From assembly GCF_900177765.1 (NCBI RefSeq), contig NZ_FXWI01000002.1, positions 806,001 through 870,000 of the forward strand: 64,000 nucleotides of DNA. The letters run 5' to 3'. Origin of the DNA: Agreia sp. VKM Ac-1783 (GTDB lineage Bacteria > Actinomycetota > Actinomycetes > Actinomycetales > Microbacteriaceae). Positions 8,100 to 17,025 of the stretch are shown one piece after another. The translations under genes were made by a program, and so were the position numbers. Numbering within the stretch: position 1 is the stretch's first letter; each line of letters opens with the position of its first letter. The notes under the pieces are model-generated. The model was not told where the DNA came from, did no database searches, and saw only the letters and a program-made list of their open reading frames with translations.

Positions 8100-9203
8100 C
8101 TACCGAAGCAGCACGGGCCCAGCCCCTACCGCCACTCGGAACAACGAGTAAGGATATTCGCGCAGGTCGGTGCCGTTCTGGTACTTCTCCTGCCGGTGCA
8201 GCTGGTTCGCCGTGAAGTAGAGGTAGCCGTCGGTCGCGACGCTCATCGTGTCGGGCCAGAGTATGCGTGGATCGCGCGCCACCGTCTCGATCCGACCGCC
8301 CGGCAGGCGGCGCGTGATCGCGTTCTGTTCCCAATTGGTGGCGTAAATGCGACCGGCGTCGTCCGTCTCGAGTCCGTCTGCTCCCCCACCTTTGTCGCCC
8401 TCGTCGACCACCGTGCGGGCGACCGCATCGTCGTCGATCGTGCGGTCGAGGAGGGCGTCGGTGGACACGCTGTACCAGCGGCGCGAGGCGAGCGGGCAGT
8501 ACCAGAGGCGGTCGCCATCGGTGGAGATCGCTATGCCGTCCGAGCCCATCGTGACAGGACTCGTCTCCCCCTCCGGGCCACGCTCGAGAAGCTGGCGCCC
8601 CTCGACCATCGCCACGTAGTCGGGCGGGGTGACGGCTACAGTCGAGGGATGGTCGTGCAGCCGCCGCCAGGCATCCCCACTGTCGAGGTCGACCACGATG
8701 ATTCCGTTCGGGCCGCTGTCGGCGGAATCCGTGATGAACGCGACGTTGCGGCGCAGATCGAACCTGACGTCGTTCAGATAGGTCGTCGGCAAGGCGACCG
8801 AGGGCGAGAAGGTGATCGTCTGCACGATGGTGTCGGTCTCCAGGTCGACTCGCACCAGTTTCGGCCCACCGGGCCTCGTCTTCTGGAAGAGAGGTGAGCC
8901 TGTGTCCAGGATCCACAATCGATCCGCGGGATCGACGACGATGCTCTGTACCGAGACGAGAGCATTCGAGTCGTCGTCGCTGCTCGGCGAGTTCGCCTCC
9001 AGGCTGGGATACGGAACGGCCTCTCCGTCGATGATCTCGGCGACGGTGAACTCGACGTCGTCTCCCCATTTGGGGAAATTGACGAAGATCCGCCCGGTAT
9101 GGGAGACGCTCACGCCCGTGGGCATCGGCCCCGAGGAGAAGCTGTGCACCACCTCGAGTGAACCGACGGAACGGTCTTCGGGCTGCGTTGTGTTCTGAGT
9201 CAT
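8100..9203 (-). CDS. Yellow/major royal jelly-family beta-propeller protein
   Basis: A 367-residue predicted six-bladed propeller of the MRJP/yellow (dopachrome-conversion-related) family, related in fold to SMP-30/gluconolactonase. Family features are RLWILDTGSP, LPTTYLNDVRFD, FITDSADSGPNGIIVVDL, the GLETDDAGRIYATNWEQNAI blade and the ending YPYSLFRV. No signal peptide is seen, so it may be cytoplasmic, unlike many secreted members. I chose ATG 9203; a TTG four codons upstream (9215) is also open. It converges on the broken ThDP gene with a 1-base gap. The substrate is unknown; bacterial members are annotated only by similarity. Confidence 0.8.
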   Translation of the reverse strand: MTQNTTQPEDRSVGSLEVVHSFSSGPMPTGVSVSHTGRIFVNFPKWGDDVEFTVAEIIDGEAVPYPSLEANSPSSDDDSNALVSVQSIVVDPADRLWILDTGSPLFQKTRPGGPKLVRVDLETDTIVQTITFSPSVALPTTYLNDVRFDLRRNVAFITDSADSGPNGIIVVDLDSGDAWRRLHDHPSTVAVTPPDYVAMVEGRQLLERGPEGETSPVTMGSDGIAISTDGDRLWYCPLASRRWYSVSTDALLDRTIDDDAVARTVVDEGDKGGGADGLETDDAGRIYATNWEQNAITRRLPGGRIETVARDPRILWPDTMSVATDGYLYFTANQLHRQEKYQNGTDLREYPYSLFRVAVGAGPVLLR

Positions 9204-9417
9204 GCCTCCACCCAATGCATCGAGCCGGGCGGCCGCAACCCCCTACAACTGGCCCCGTTCAGACATGGTAACCAGCTGCGTGCGTGACCCGCAGGTGGAC
9301 TATCCGGGCCTGAGATCCAGGTAACCGGGCTAGGTGACCCTGACAGGGCGTGGCTCGCAGCGAGAAACGTTCATACGCTGTCACCTCGTAGCATCCACTC
9401 ACCTCGGGAGGGCACGC

Positions 9418-10860
9418 ATGTCGAAGGGGTCGTCGGTCCGAGACAAGGTCGCCGCCTCCGATGCGCCGTCTCAGAGCCTCGCTCTGACGGTGGTGTGCGC
9501 CGCACAGTTCGTGTTGCAGCTCGACTTCAGCGTGGTGAATGTCGCGCTGCCGTCCATCAAGGGCGGGCTGGGATTCTCCGACAGCGACCTTCAGTGGATC
9601 GTTACCGGCTATGCGCTCACCTTCGGCGCTCTCCTCCTCTTCGGCGGGCGGGCAGGAGACCTCTTCGGTCAGCGGAAGACGCTGCTTTTCGGGCTGATCC
9701 TCTTCGGAGTCGGATCCATCTGCGGCGGGCTGGCTCCCACACCCGAAGCTCTCATCGGTGCGCGCTTCATTCAGGGGGCGGCCGGAGCCCTCGTCTCACC
9801 CGCCGCGCTTTCGTCGCTGACTCTCCTCTTCCCCGACGGTGCGAGTCGGATCCGAGCCCTCGGCATCTGGCAAGGCGCCACCGCTGCCGGAGGAACAGCA
9901 GGCATTGTGCTCGGAGGGTTGATGGTCGAACTCCTCGGATGGAGAAGCGTCTTCATCATCAATGTTCCGGTCGTCGTCGCGCTCGTCATCCTGGTGCCCC
10001 GCGTCATCCCCCGACCGGTATCCGGCCGGCACGTATCCCTGCGTCTCGGGCCGTCTTTGCTGATCACCGTGGCCATCGGTCTGCTCATCTACGCGTTGAG
10101 CAATCTGGAAGAGTCTGGTCCGTTGAGCGTGTCGACCATCGTTCCCTTCATCGCCGGTCTCATCGTCGCCGCCGGCTTCGTCGTGACCGAGGTGCGCTCC
10201 CGCGATCCACTGATCTCGCGGGATCTGCTTCACTCTCGCCAGCGGCGCGGCGCTCTCGGTGTGATGCTGATCACCGGTGCCGTTCTCGCCGCCTATGTCT
10301 ACTTCGTCTCGCTCTATCTGCAGACCGTGCTTCGAATGAGTCCTCTGCTCACCGGCATCAGCTTGCTTCCCGCAACTCTCACGATCGTTGTGCTCTCCTC
10401 GTTCATCGCCCGCCTGGTCATCACGAGGATCGGCTTGAAGGCGACAGCCCTCCTCGGAGCGCTGCTCGTTGCCAGCGGCCAAGCATGGTTCGTCTCCCTC
10501 TCCACCGCAGGCGAGTACCTCCTGAATGTCCTTCCGGCCCTCATCCTCACTGCGGCCGGCATCGGTCTGCTACTCCCCGCGGTGTCGATCGCCGCCACCT
10601 CAGACGTCGCGGCACATATTCAGGGCGCCGCGGCAAGCCTCCTGACGACCAGTCAGCAGGTCGGCGCGGCGCTCGGCGTGGCGACGCTCGCAACGATCGC
10701 CGCGACTCGCACTTCAGCTGGCGCCAGCGCGTCGGCGGGCTATTCGACCGCTTTCGTGGTCTCCGCGCTAGCGATGATTCTGGCGGTCGCCGTCGTAGCG
10801 GTGACCTTCCTAAAAAAGAACCAGGCGCAGTCGACGCCCTCGGACCAGACCGAACACTGA
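9418..10860 (+). CDS. MFS drug exporter, DHA2 (EmrB/QacA) family, 14 TM
   Basis: A 480-residue integral membrane protein with about 14 hydrophobic segments, the DHA2 layout. DHA2 pumps use the proton gradient to expel drugs, dyes or other toxic molecules. Visible motifs are LDFSVVNVALPSI in TM1 (family motif D1), GRAGDLFGQRKTL (motif A, loop 2-3) and GAAGALVSPAALS in TM4-5. I chose ATG 9418 over the longer open frame because GGGAGGGC lies just upstream and TM1 then starts near residue 25. Divergent from the MRJP-like gene. Substrate unknown. Confidence 0.9.
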   Translation: MSKGSSVRDKVAASDAPSQSLALTVVCAAQFVLQLDFSVVNVALPSIKGGLGFSDSDLQWIVTGYALTFGALLLFGGRAGDLFGQRKTLLFGLILFGVGSICGGLAPTPEALIGARFIQGAAGALVSPAALSSLTLLFPDGASRIRALGIWQGATAAGGTAGIVLGGLMVELLGWRSVFIINVPVVVALVILVPRVIPRPVSGRHVSLRLGPSLLITVAIGLLIYALSNLEESGPLSVSTIVPFIAGLIVAAGFVVTEVRSRDPLISRDLLHSRQRRGALGVMLITGAVLAAYVYFVSLYLQTVLRMSPLLTGISLLPATLTIVVLSSFIARLVITRIGLKATALLGALLVASGQAWFVSLSTAGEYLLNVLPALILTAAGIGLLLPAVSIAATSDVAAHIQGAAASLLTTSQQVGAALGVATLATIAATRTSAGASASAGYSTAFVVSALAMILAVAVVAVTFLKKNQAQSTPSDQTEH

Positions 10861-10872
10861 TTGGAGAACATC

Positions 10873-11118
10873 ATGACCGACTCGAACCAACAATCCGCCG
10901 CCCTGCACTTCTCGACAGACATCAAGCCGCTCTTTCGCGAATTCGACCGCAACAGCATGATCAAGGCATTCGACCTGTGGAATCACGCCGACGTCGTCGC
11001 CCACCAGGACGCCATTCTTCACGCCGTCGAAAGCGGCGCCATGCCCTGCAACGGGGCCTGGTCAGCATCCCAGGTATCCACCCTCAAGCGGTGGATCGCC
11101 GAGGGATCGACACCCTGA
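10873..11118 (+). CDS. Small conserved protein (81 aa)
   Basis: An 81-residue soluble protein starting at ATG 10873 after a GGAG site and 12 nt after the exporter stop, so probably co-transcribed with it. It contains HFSTDIKPLFREFDRNSM, a Trp-rich middle (FDLWNHADVVAHQDAIL) and SGAMPCNGAWSASQVSTLKRWI. This pattern, recalling the cap of c-type cytochrome-like modules but without a CxxCH haem site, occurs in many short unnamed bacterial proteins. Function unknown. Its stop is 5 bp from the element 1 attachment core, so it is the last chromosomal gene before the island. Confidence 0.75.
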   Translation: MTDSNQQSAALHFSTDIKPLFREFDRNSMIKAFDLWNHADVVAHQDAILHAVESGAMPCNGAWSASQVSTLKRWIAEGSTP

Positions 11119-11123
11119 CTGAC

Positions 11124-11145
11124 GTACCCCCACAGGGACTCGAAC
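11124..11145. repeat. Attachment core 1 (left end of element 1)
   Basis: A 22-bp sequence identical to 28095-28116 and 45712-45733. It equals the T-arm and 3' acceptor strand of the tRNA read on the minus strand. To the left lies chromosomal sequence without the CCA complement (TGG) found at cores 2 and 3, so this copy is the displaced original tRNA 3' end. Confidence 0.8.
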
Positions 11146-11270
11146 TCGAAACATTGCCCCGCCTTCGCCCCGTTTCTGCGGAAATTCGGCGATATTCCGC
11201 GGATTTTGATCACGCTAGATAACGCTCAACTACGTCGGTTCTCGCGGAAGTGTGGGCAGAATGTGGGCAG
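11146..11270. repeat. Left-end arm of element 1
   Basis: About 125 bp closely similar, at matching spacing, to 28117-28241 (left end of element 2), including TTGATCACGC, ACTACGTCGGTTCTCGCG and two direct copies of TGTGGGCA (11251-11258, 11262-11269). The paired short repeats look like integrase arm-binding sites. Confidence 0.7.
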
Positions 11271-11529
11271 GTCTCCACACCTTACTTAGCCCGGCCACAA
11301 CGGAGGCATGGGTTGCCGCATGTGTCGTTTGATGGACGAGAGGCGCGCGCCAATAGAGTTCACCCCGCTTCGCGGTCGCGGAGTTCCTCGATATGAGAGG
11401 TACGGAACGACAGGCGGACAGGAATTCGTCTGCAGACGTTTTCTCCGAAGCAGAGCTGCCGACGCCCGGCCGCAGCCATTGCGGGTCTACGAGACTCAGA
11501 TCGCCGGTCGTCTCTCATAAGCTCTGCTC
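11271..11529. other. Non-coding segment inside the element 1 left end
   Basis: With the arm region this makes about 410 bp without a supportable gene. A 70-codon open frame at 11308-11520 has no ribosome site and no recognisable protein features. I see nothing else here. Confidence 0.4.
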
Positions 11530-12213
11530 ATGCAAACCCGAACCGAAGCGGAGATCCTCGCCGCTAAAGCATCAGCCGGAGACCGTTACTCGCAGGCCGA
11601 GACCAACTACCGGCAGCAGCGCCACCTTTCAGACGACGAGCTCCGCGCGTGGATGACCGAACAGGCGTCGCTCGAGAAGGCCGAGATCCGTCAGGCGGTC
11701 GACGAAAAACGCGTCTATGTAGTCGCCGGCAAAGATGCGCATCGGGTGCATCTCTATGACTGCTCGAGTCTTCGCGAGCAGATCGACCGGGATCACGCCT
11801 GGTCGTTTTGGCAAATCGGCAGTGCCGAGAGTTTCAGGCTGCAGCTCGCTCACGGCGACGGTGGCCCAAGGATGCCGGAGCTTGTAGACCGGGCTGCGAT
11901 CGAGGCACTCCGTTCCTATGTCACTTGCCAGATCTGTGCCCCGTCAGTAAGTCACACTTCCAAGTCCCGCGGGGTCCGAACGACGAAACTCACGAGCTTT
12001 TCTGCGCGTCATATTGGTAGAGAACTCTCCGCGCTGGACGGGACTTCACTCGGACTGCTTGAGCGCATCATCACCACTATCGACAGGTACAGTTCCTCGG
12101 TCGCGGTTCAGACCAGCACTGTGTCTTTCGACGAGACAGAACACCCCGCGGTGATCGTTGGGCCTGCTGTCTCGGGCACAGTTTCTTCGGGCTCAGCGCC
12201 CTCCACCGAGTGA
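11530..12213 (+). CDS. Hypothetical protein (227 aa), element 1
   Basis: A 227-residue soluble protein that I do not recognise. The first 60 residues are charged and helical (LSDDELRAWMTEQASLEKAEI), followed by a beta-rich stretch (VYVVAGKDAHRVHLYDC) and a CQIC pair near residue 138 that could bind metal with other Cys/His, including YDCSSL. The C-terminus is Ser/Thr-rich. The start ATG 11530 has no clear ribosome site. It ends 16 nt before the next gene on the same strand, suggesting a two-gene operon. Its position in a defence island hints at an antiphage role, but this rests on context alone. Confidence 0.55.
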   Translation: MQTRTEAEILAAKASAGDRYSQAETNYRQQRHLSDDELRAWMTEQASLEKAEIRQAVDEKRVYVVAGKDAHRVHLYDCSSLREQIDRDHAWSFWQIGSAESFRLQLAHGDGGPRMPELVDRAAIEALRSYVTCQICAPSVSHTSKSRGVRTTKLTSFSARHIGRELSALDGTSLGLLERIITTIDRYSSSVAVQTSTVSFDETEHPAVIVGPAVSGTVSSGSAPSTE

Positions 12214-12229
12214 ACAAGTCAGCGCACTC

Positions 12230-13393
12230 ATGACATCGCCCTCGCTCTCGTGGCTCCCGGACCGGCATCTCGGCGTCGCCGCGACATTGGCACACGCGGA
12301 TGAGTTAATCGAGCAGGTAGGCGAGCTGTCGCAGCAGTATCTGTCCCAACCAGAACTCATCAGCTTTACCAACGTGCCCGTCGGGCCGAACATCCGCACA
12401 ACCGTAAAAGGTGTAGCTCCTGTCCCCCGCCGTCTCGCACTCGTAGTTGCTGATGCCCTCGTCACACTGCGCGCCGCGGTTGAGCACACACTGTACACCG
12501 AGGTCGAGTTCTTGAACGGCGAGGCGCTGACAGCCCGGGCAGCGCGGCTCATCGAGATGCCAGCCAGCACTTCTTACGGCGACTTCGCGGACTGGCTTAA
12601 GAAGCGAGTCAAGAACGGACCCGACACCCTGAAGTCCGGCTCCGAGCTAGTTCGCCGCATCGAGAGCCTGCAGCCGTTCCAGCGCACTGTCCGCCCGGAG
12701 TTGCACCCGATGGCGACGCTCGCAGCCCACACGAACAACGCCAAGCACCGAACTCCAGCAGTGACAGCTGCACGACTCATGGGGATGATCCGCGAGGGCG
12801 CGATCCCCCGGTCGATCTCGAATTTGCCAGGCAGGTCCGATGGGCCGATTCGGGTGGGGGAGGTCATTACTGAGCTGCCCCTCGGCGTGGTCGTTCCGGC
12901 CACGCTCTACCCGACCGTGTCGATCAACCGACCGGGAACCGATGAATGGCCGATCCTCATGAACGAGCTCAGCGAGATAGCGTCCTGGGTCAGGAACTAC
13001 GCCGTTCCACGGCTCATCACAGGCGACGACAAAGTTCAGAACCAGCTTCCCGCCTGGTACGACATAGGGGGCGGACATGATGACGAGCGAGCAGCGATCT
13101 CCACGGGGCGTCACGATACAGCCAGCGAACGCAACAAGGTGCGCCTGGGCGCTATCACTGCTCGGGACAGCCTGGTCGAGATAGTGTTGCCGCTGGATGG
13201 CGCGCCGACGTTAAGTCACCTGACGGCGTGGCTCGAGCAGATGAGCGACGATGAAGTCATTCAGCGGGTGTCGACGTTCAAAGTCGGAGATTCGGCTGAC
13301 ATGAATCTGCTCCAGGCCAACTGGCACGCGGTAATGGAGATGCTACGGGAGGCGCGAGTATTTGCGGCCTCTCGTGGGAGTGACGGTCAATAG
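12230..13393 (+). CDS. Hypothetical protein (387 aa), element 1
   Basis: A 387-residue soluble protein. I start it at ATG 12230, after the upstream gene's stop; the open frame extends further upstream. The segment ALVVADALVTLRAAVEHTLY and, about 100 residues later, HTNNAKHR resemble a widespread uncharacterised actinobacterial family marked by an alpha-helical AD-LxxLRxAxEH motif and an N-x-KHR motif. The function of that family is not known to me. The second half has two beta-rich segments. Paired with the gene at 11530. It converges on the SIR2 gene with a 51-bp gap. Confidence 0.6.
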   Translation: MTSPSLSWLPDRHLGVAATLAHADELIEQVGELSQQYLSQPELISFTNVPVGPNIRTTVKGVAPVPRRLALVVADALVTLRAAVEHTLYTEVEFLNGEALTARAARLIEMPASTSYGDFADWLKKRVKNGPDTLKSGSELVRRIESLQPFQRTVRPELHPMATLAAHTNNAKHRTPAVTAARLMGMIREGAIPRSISNLPGRSDGPIRVGEVITELPLGVVVPATLYPTVSINRPGTDEWPILMNELSEIASWVRNYAVPRLITGDDKVQNQLPAWYDIGGGHDDERAAISTGRHDTASERNKVRLGAITARDSLVEIVLPLDGAPTLSHLTAWLEQMSDDEVIQRVSTFKVGDSADMNLLQANWHAVMEMLREARVFAASRGSDGQ

Positions 13394-13444
13394 GCCTTGC
13401 CGTTCGTTCGTTGGGCACGCTCGTCTGCCAGAACTTCGCGGACA

Positions 13445-15439
13445 CTAGCGCGCATCTCGCTGGGACAATTCGATCTCTTCCGGTGTCAGGGCCGAATCAA
13501 GCCAGATTTCTGACGGTATTACCCCTGAATGCTGTCCGGGCCGCTTCCAAGTTAGGTCGTTGCCGGTCCTGCCTAGAGCCACGCTTGCCCCCTGCAAAGC
13601 CAGGGTGAACGAGGACGGGATAGCTACGAATCCACATTGCACTAACTCGTGCGCTTTGCCTTGTGCTTCGAGATCTGCCGCTAGGCGCTCCGCAACTGGG
13701 CTTCGGAAACCAGCATCCCCGTGTAAGTCGGAGACAAGAACGTGTGGATGGCCACCCCTGTATAGATTCGCGATTTGCCCGACTGTCCTGTCCATTTCCA
13801 GCCGTGCCTCTGCCCGCGCCTGCGTCGCTGAACTCGGTTCGTCCCCGTCAGATACGGACATCCCGAAGCTTACGATCGCGTCTCGGTAGCGTTCACTCTC
13901 GCCGAGGTAAGCGTCACGTTGTTCGTTGAACCTCGAGTCCGTCTCGATGAGAAACGCATTTCGAATCACCTCAAAGGTTTGCCAGGCATCATCGAGCGCA
14001 TCCGTCCCGATGCCGAGTGACTCTTGAAGGATGGGCGTCACGAAGTGGTAGAGATCCTCTGCACCTTCGACCGGGTGGGCGTCAACACTGCGGAAGACAT
14101 TCAAAACAGTTTCGTCGCGACTTTGGTATGGATTTGGGCGTTGCAGAGCGAACAGCTGCTTGAGGAGCCCGTACCGCCTTGATGCCACGGCCGCGACACC
14201 CGCGGCAAGAAAAAGCACGGAGCCTGCAACGTGACGTAGCTCCAGCAAACTGGTTGCCCCGCCTCCCCGGGCAGTTATAGCGAGACGGCCCACATCATCC
14301 AGCCACCACCGATCGGTCACGTCTGTACCCCAATAGGCAAGGGTTGCAACCAAAGCAGTCGGCACCCTGCTGGCCTCTCGGACCCGGGCAAACATTGCCG
14401 GATAGCCGCCGTGCACTGCAGCGCTCCGGTGGTTCGGCAGATGGAAGTCGTCGAGGTTGTGGAGGCGTGTCATCTCTTGTCCGAGTCGGTCGTGGAGGCC
14501 GATTGCCACCTTGCCCCCCGCCAGTTCTCGCTTCGCGGTCTCGACGGCTACCGAGAGCGCGAGAGGGTGGCGCGTCTCTCGCATCGCCAGAGCCTCAACA
14601 GCATCCGCCAGTTCGCCGAAAGCTTGGTCAGCGGAAGAATGCAGAAAGGAACCTTTCTTCAGGGTCGCCAGCTGAGTCGCCTCGGCTTTCGGCTCTGACA
14701 GCTCGACCCAAGCCAATGACAAGCGTGACGGGTAATGCCGCGCGATTGCATCCCGGAGAGCCGGGTCGTAGACCGAGGACCATCCCGCCACAATTAGTCC
14801 GTAGTCCCCCAGGATTCGCTGGAGCAGATCCGTCATTTCCGGCGGATACGCCTTCAGCTCATCGACTGTGTTGAGCATGGAGGAGGGACTCAAATAGTCG
14901 CCGTGCAAGTGCACAATGCAGCAGTCGAGCATGTGCAAGGGCCCAAGGCCTGCGGCATCCGCGGGAGAAGCTACTACCGTCGGTTCAATTCCCTCGGCCT
15001 GGACTGCCTGTTCCATCAACCGGTCGAAGTTCAACGTGACGATAATCCTGATCGTCCCCGCCCGAACGAGCCGGGCAATAGCTTTGTGCGCTGGCGTTGG
15101 GCCTTTTCGCCCGTTGTCGCGGTCGTCGTCCGAGGGCTCGAAATAGGAACGGAGGAGCCGCTGTCGCTCGATCGGAGTCGGCGCGAGACGCTCGAGCAGT
15201 GTCTCGTACTGCGCCGGCTGCTCGTACTTCGACTCATACCATGTCACTGAATCCTCCGGACTCTCACCCACGAGCTGCGCCACCCGAGATGTGAGGTTCT
15301 CGATCACTCCCCACGCTGTGGGGATGCCGCTGGGTGCCGAAACGCCGGCCCCCAGCAGCAGACCGTACGCGCCGGGGCTCGAGTACAGAGAGAAAGCGAG
15401 CGGCAGCAGGGCGTCATCATCAATCACACTCGTCACCAT
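13445..15439 (-). CDS. SIR2-domain protein, probable antiphage NADase
   Basis: A 664-residue protein with an N-terminal SIR2 domain and a large unassigned C-terminal part. SIR2 marks are GAGVSAPSG (about 30-38), IIVTLNFDRLMEQ near 135-148 and CIVHLHGD near 172-179 with the catalytic-type His. In defence systems such domains usually cleave NAD+ when a phage is sensed and stop cell growth. The C-terminal 400 residues are largely helical, could be the sensor, and show no named domain to my eye. ATG 15439 lies in a TGCCA dyad. Divergent from the Schlafen/AlbA gene with an 81-bp shared promoter region. NADase activity is inferred from the family, not shown. Confidence 0.82.
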   Translation of the reverse strand: MVTSVIDDDALLPLAFSLYSSPGAYGLLLGAGVSAPSGIPTAWGVIENLTSRVAQLVGESPEDSVTWYESKYEQPAQYETLLERLAPTPIERQRLLRSYFEPSDDDRDNGRKGPTPAHKAIARLVRAGTIRIIVTLNFDRLMEQAVQAEGIEPTVVASPADAAGLGPLHMLDCCIVHLHGDYLSPSSMLNTVDELKAYPPEMTDLLQRILGDYGLIVAGWSSVYDPALRDAIARHYPSRLSLAWVELSEPKAEATQLATLKKGSFLHSSADQAFGELADAVEALAMRETRHPLALSVAVETAKRELAGGKVAIGLHDRLGQEMTRLHNLDDFHLPNHRSAAVHGGYPAMFARVREASRVPTALVATLAYWGTDVTDRWWLDDVGRLAITARGGGATSLLELRHVAGSVLFLAAGVAAVASRRYGLLKQLFALQRPNPYQSRDETVLNVFRSVDAHPVEGAEDLYHFVTPILQESLGIGTDALDDAWQTFEVIRNAFLIETDSRFNEQRDAYLGESERYRDAIVSFGMSVSDGDEPSSATQARAEARLEMDRTVGQIANLYRGGHPHVLVSDLHGDAGFRSPVAERLAADLEAQGKAHELVQCGFVAIPSSFTLALQGASVALGRTGNDLTWKRPGQHSGVIPSEIWLDSALTPEEIELSQRDAR

Positions 15440-15453
15440 GCCAGAAAATGGCA
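15439..15453. promoter_or_regulatory. Dyad at the SIR2 start
   Basis: TGCCA-GAAAA-TGGCA, a 5-bp inverted repeat overlapping the SIR2 start codon in the SIR2/AlbA divergent region. Could be an operator or a translational hairpin; short enough to be chance. Confidence 0.3.
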
Positions 15454-15520
15454 GGCCGAGACGTGTCCCGGCCGGCCCGCTTTCTTAATTTTCAGCTCCG
15501 TCAGTGGAAGACTCGTCAGC

Positions 15521-16837
15521 ATGCTCACCGACGACGAACTACGCGTGATTCTGGAGATCGGTGGGGAGCGGCGTCACGTCGAGTTCAAAAGAGGCGGCAG
15601 TCTGAACGATAAGGGCTACGTCGCCAAGGTTGTCAAGGCATGTCTCTCCATAGCGAACAACCGAGGCGGCGGCCACGTTGTGCTTGGAATCGACGACACA
15701 GACCCCGTCGGTGGTCTGAACGGACTGACTCCTTCGCAACTGTCGGAGTGGACCGTCTTCGACAATGTCACCGCGAAGGTGAATGCCTACGCCGACCCGG
15801 CGCTGGAAATGACGATCGGCACGTTGTCGCATCCATCCGGTGGGCAGGTCATCGCGTTGCGCATTGAGGAGTTCGGCGCGTACCCGGTGGTGTGCAAAAA
15901 GGAGTTTGACGGTGTACTTGCCGTCGGGCAGCTCTACACGCGCTCGTCGGCTAAGCCGGAAAGCTCGGCTCGACAAACTCACGCCGAAATGCGGGAGTTG
16001 ATCGAACTCGCTGTCGACAAGAATTTGGCGCAGTTCTTGCGACGCGCCCAGGGAGGCGGTTTGGAGTTCCGGGAGAACGGCAACACACTCGTCCCGAAGG
16101 GCTACACCGCGCAGGTTGACAAGGTGTTTCTCCGGCAGCGCGACCGAGTCCCTGAACCATACTTCCGCGTCATCATCAGCGGCGGGTCCTTCAGAGAGGA
16201 TCGGTTCGACATCCCCACTTTGCGCGCCCGGGTCGATCGCAGCGAGGTGCGCCATGCGGGACGCGCCTTCCCTCATATGGCCTTTACTGGACAAGGCCAG
16301 GACTGGGTCTCCGGGTCGACGAATGAGGGCGCCTACCTGCCGGAAACCTGGACCACATTCCAGTCGGGCCTATTCGTCGGGTCTATGGGCATCATCCGCG
16401 CAGTGAAGGACCGCCGACTGATCCTGGCCGATGGACAGGCTGATCCGAATTTCATATCGGTCGAGGAGGTCGTGGCGGACTTTACTATGTGGCTTGAGTT
16501 TGCGGCGCGATATATGGAGGCGGAGAAGGACGCCCGTTCACCCGAGACCCTGAACTCCCCCGGCCCCGAGTATGTTGTGTCAATTGAGGCGCACGGCATC
16601 AAGGACTGGGCGTTGGCAGCCGGTCAGTCGCAGGGGCACGCAGGCGGCTTCTGGGTCCCTTACACCTACAGCGACAACGTACTCAGGCTGCCGGACATAG
16701 TCATGTGGCCGGGTACCTCAATCGAGGAGAGCCGTGCTGCTGCCTTGTCGGCCGCTTCGAAGTTCTTCCAGTATTTCGGTTGGCGCGGGGCCACTCCCGA
16801 GCTACTGGCGCCGACACAGAAAGCGATTCTCGAGTAA
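15521..16837 (+). CDS. Schlafen/AlbA_2-domain protein
   Basis: A 438-residue protein whose N-terminus is an AlbA_2 (Schlafen-type) domain: RHVEFKRGGS (about 18-27), VVKACLSIANNRGGGHVVLGIDD (about 40-62, quoted here in family-typical spacing) and ALRIEEF. Schlafen-type domains include nucleic-acid-binding proteins and tRNA/RNA nucleases, and occur with SIR2 and other effectors in defence islands. The remaining 300 residues are mixed alpha/beta, rich in Trp and aromatic residues, without a domain I can name. ATG 15521 has a GGAAGA site 12 nt upstream. Divergent from the SIR2 gene; joint action as a two-gene system is plausible but unproven. Confidence 0.78.
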   Translation: MLTDDELRVILEIGGERRHVEFKRGGSLNDKGYVAKVVKACLSIANNRGGGHVVLGIDDTDPVGGLNGLTPSQLSEWTVFDNVTAKVNAYADPALEMTIGTLSHPSGGQVIALRIEEFGAYPVVCKKEFDGVLAVGQLYTRSSAKPESSARQTHAEMRELIELAVDKNLAQFLRRAQGGGLEFRENGNTLVPKGYTAQVDKVFLRQRDRVPEPYFRVIISGGSFREDRFDIPTLRARVDRSEVRHAGRAFPHMAFTGQGQDWVSGSTNEGAYLPETWTTFQSGLFVGSMGIIRAVKDRRLILADGQADPNFISVEEVVADFTMWLEFAARYMEAEKDARSPETLNSPGPEYVVSIEAHGIKDWALAAGQSQGHAGGFWVPYTYSDNVLRLPDIVMWPGTSIEESRAAALSAASKFFQYFGWRGATPELLAPTQKAILE

Positions 16838-17025
16838 GAAAATGGCTCTCCATTCCATCGCGTCTGGGCTCAAGACCGCGGCGCCCGGCACGTCGGCCAT
16901 CTGAGCGAGCTCCGCCGAAACGACCCTCGAGTAGTCGAAGAACGCAGCGGGCGCGGGGGCATTTTTGCCTATCAGCGACACATCGAATGCAACGACCCTT
17001 CCGGTGAGGCCTCAGGCAATCATGG

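Noticed and set aside
11308-11520. 70-codon ORF in the element 1 left end
   Set aside because: Arg/Cys-rich shadow-like translation, no ribosome site, partly in an att-proximal region.
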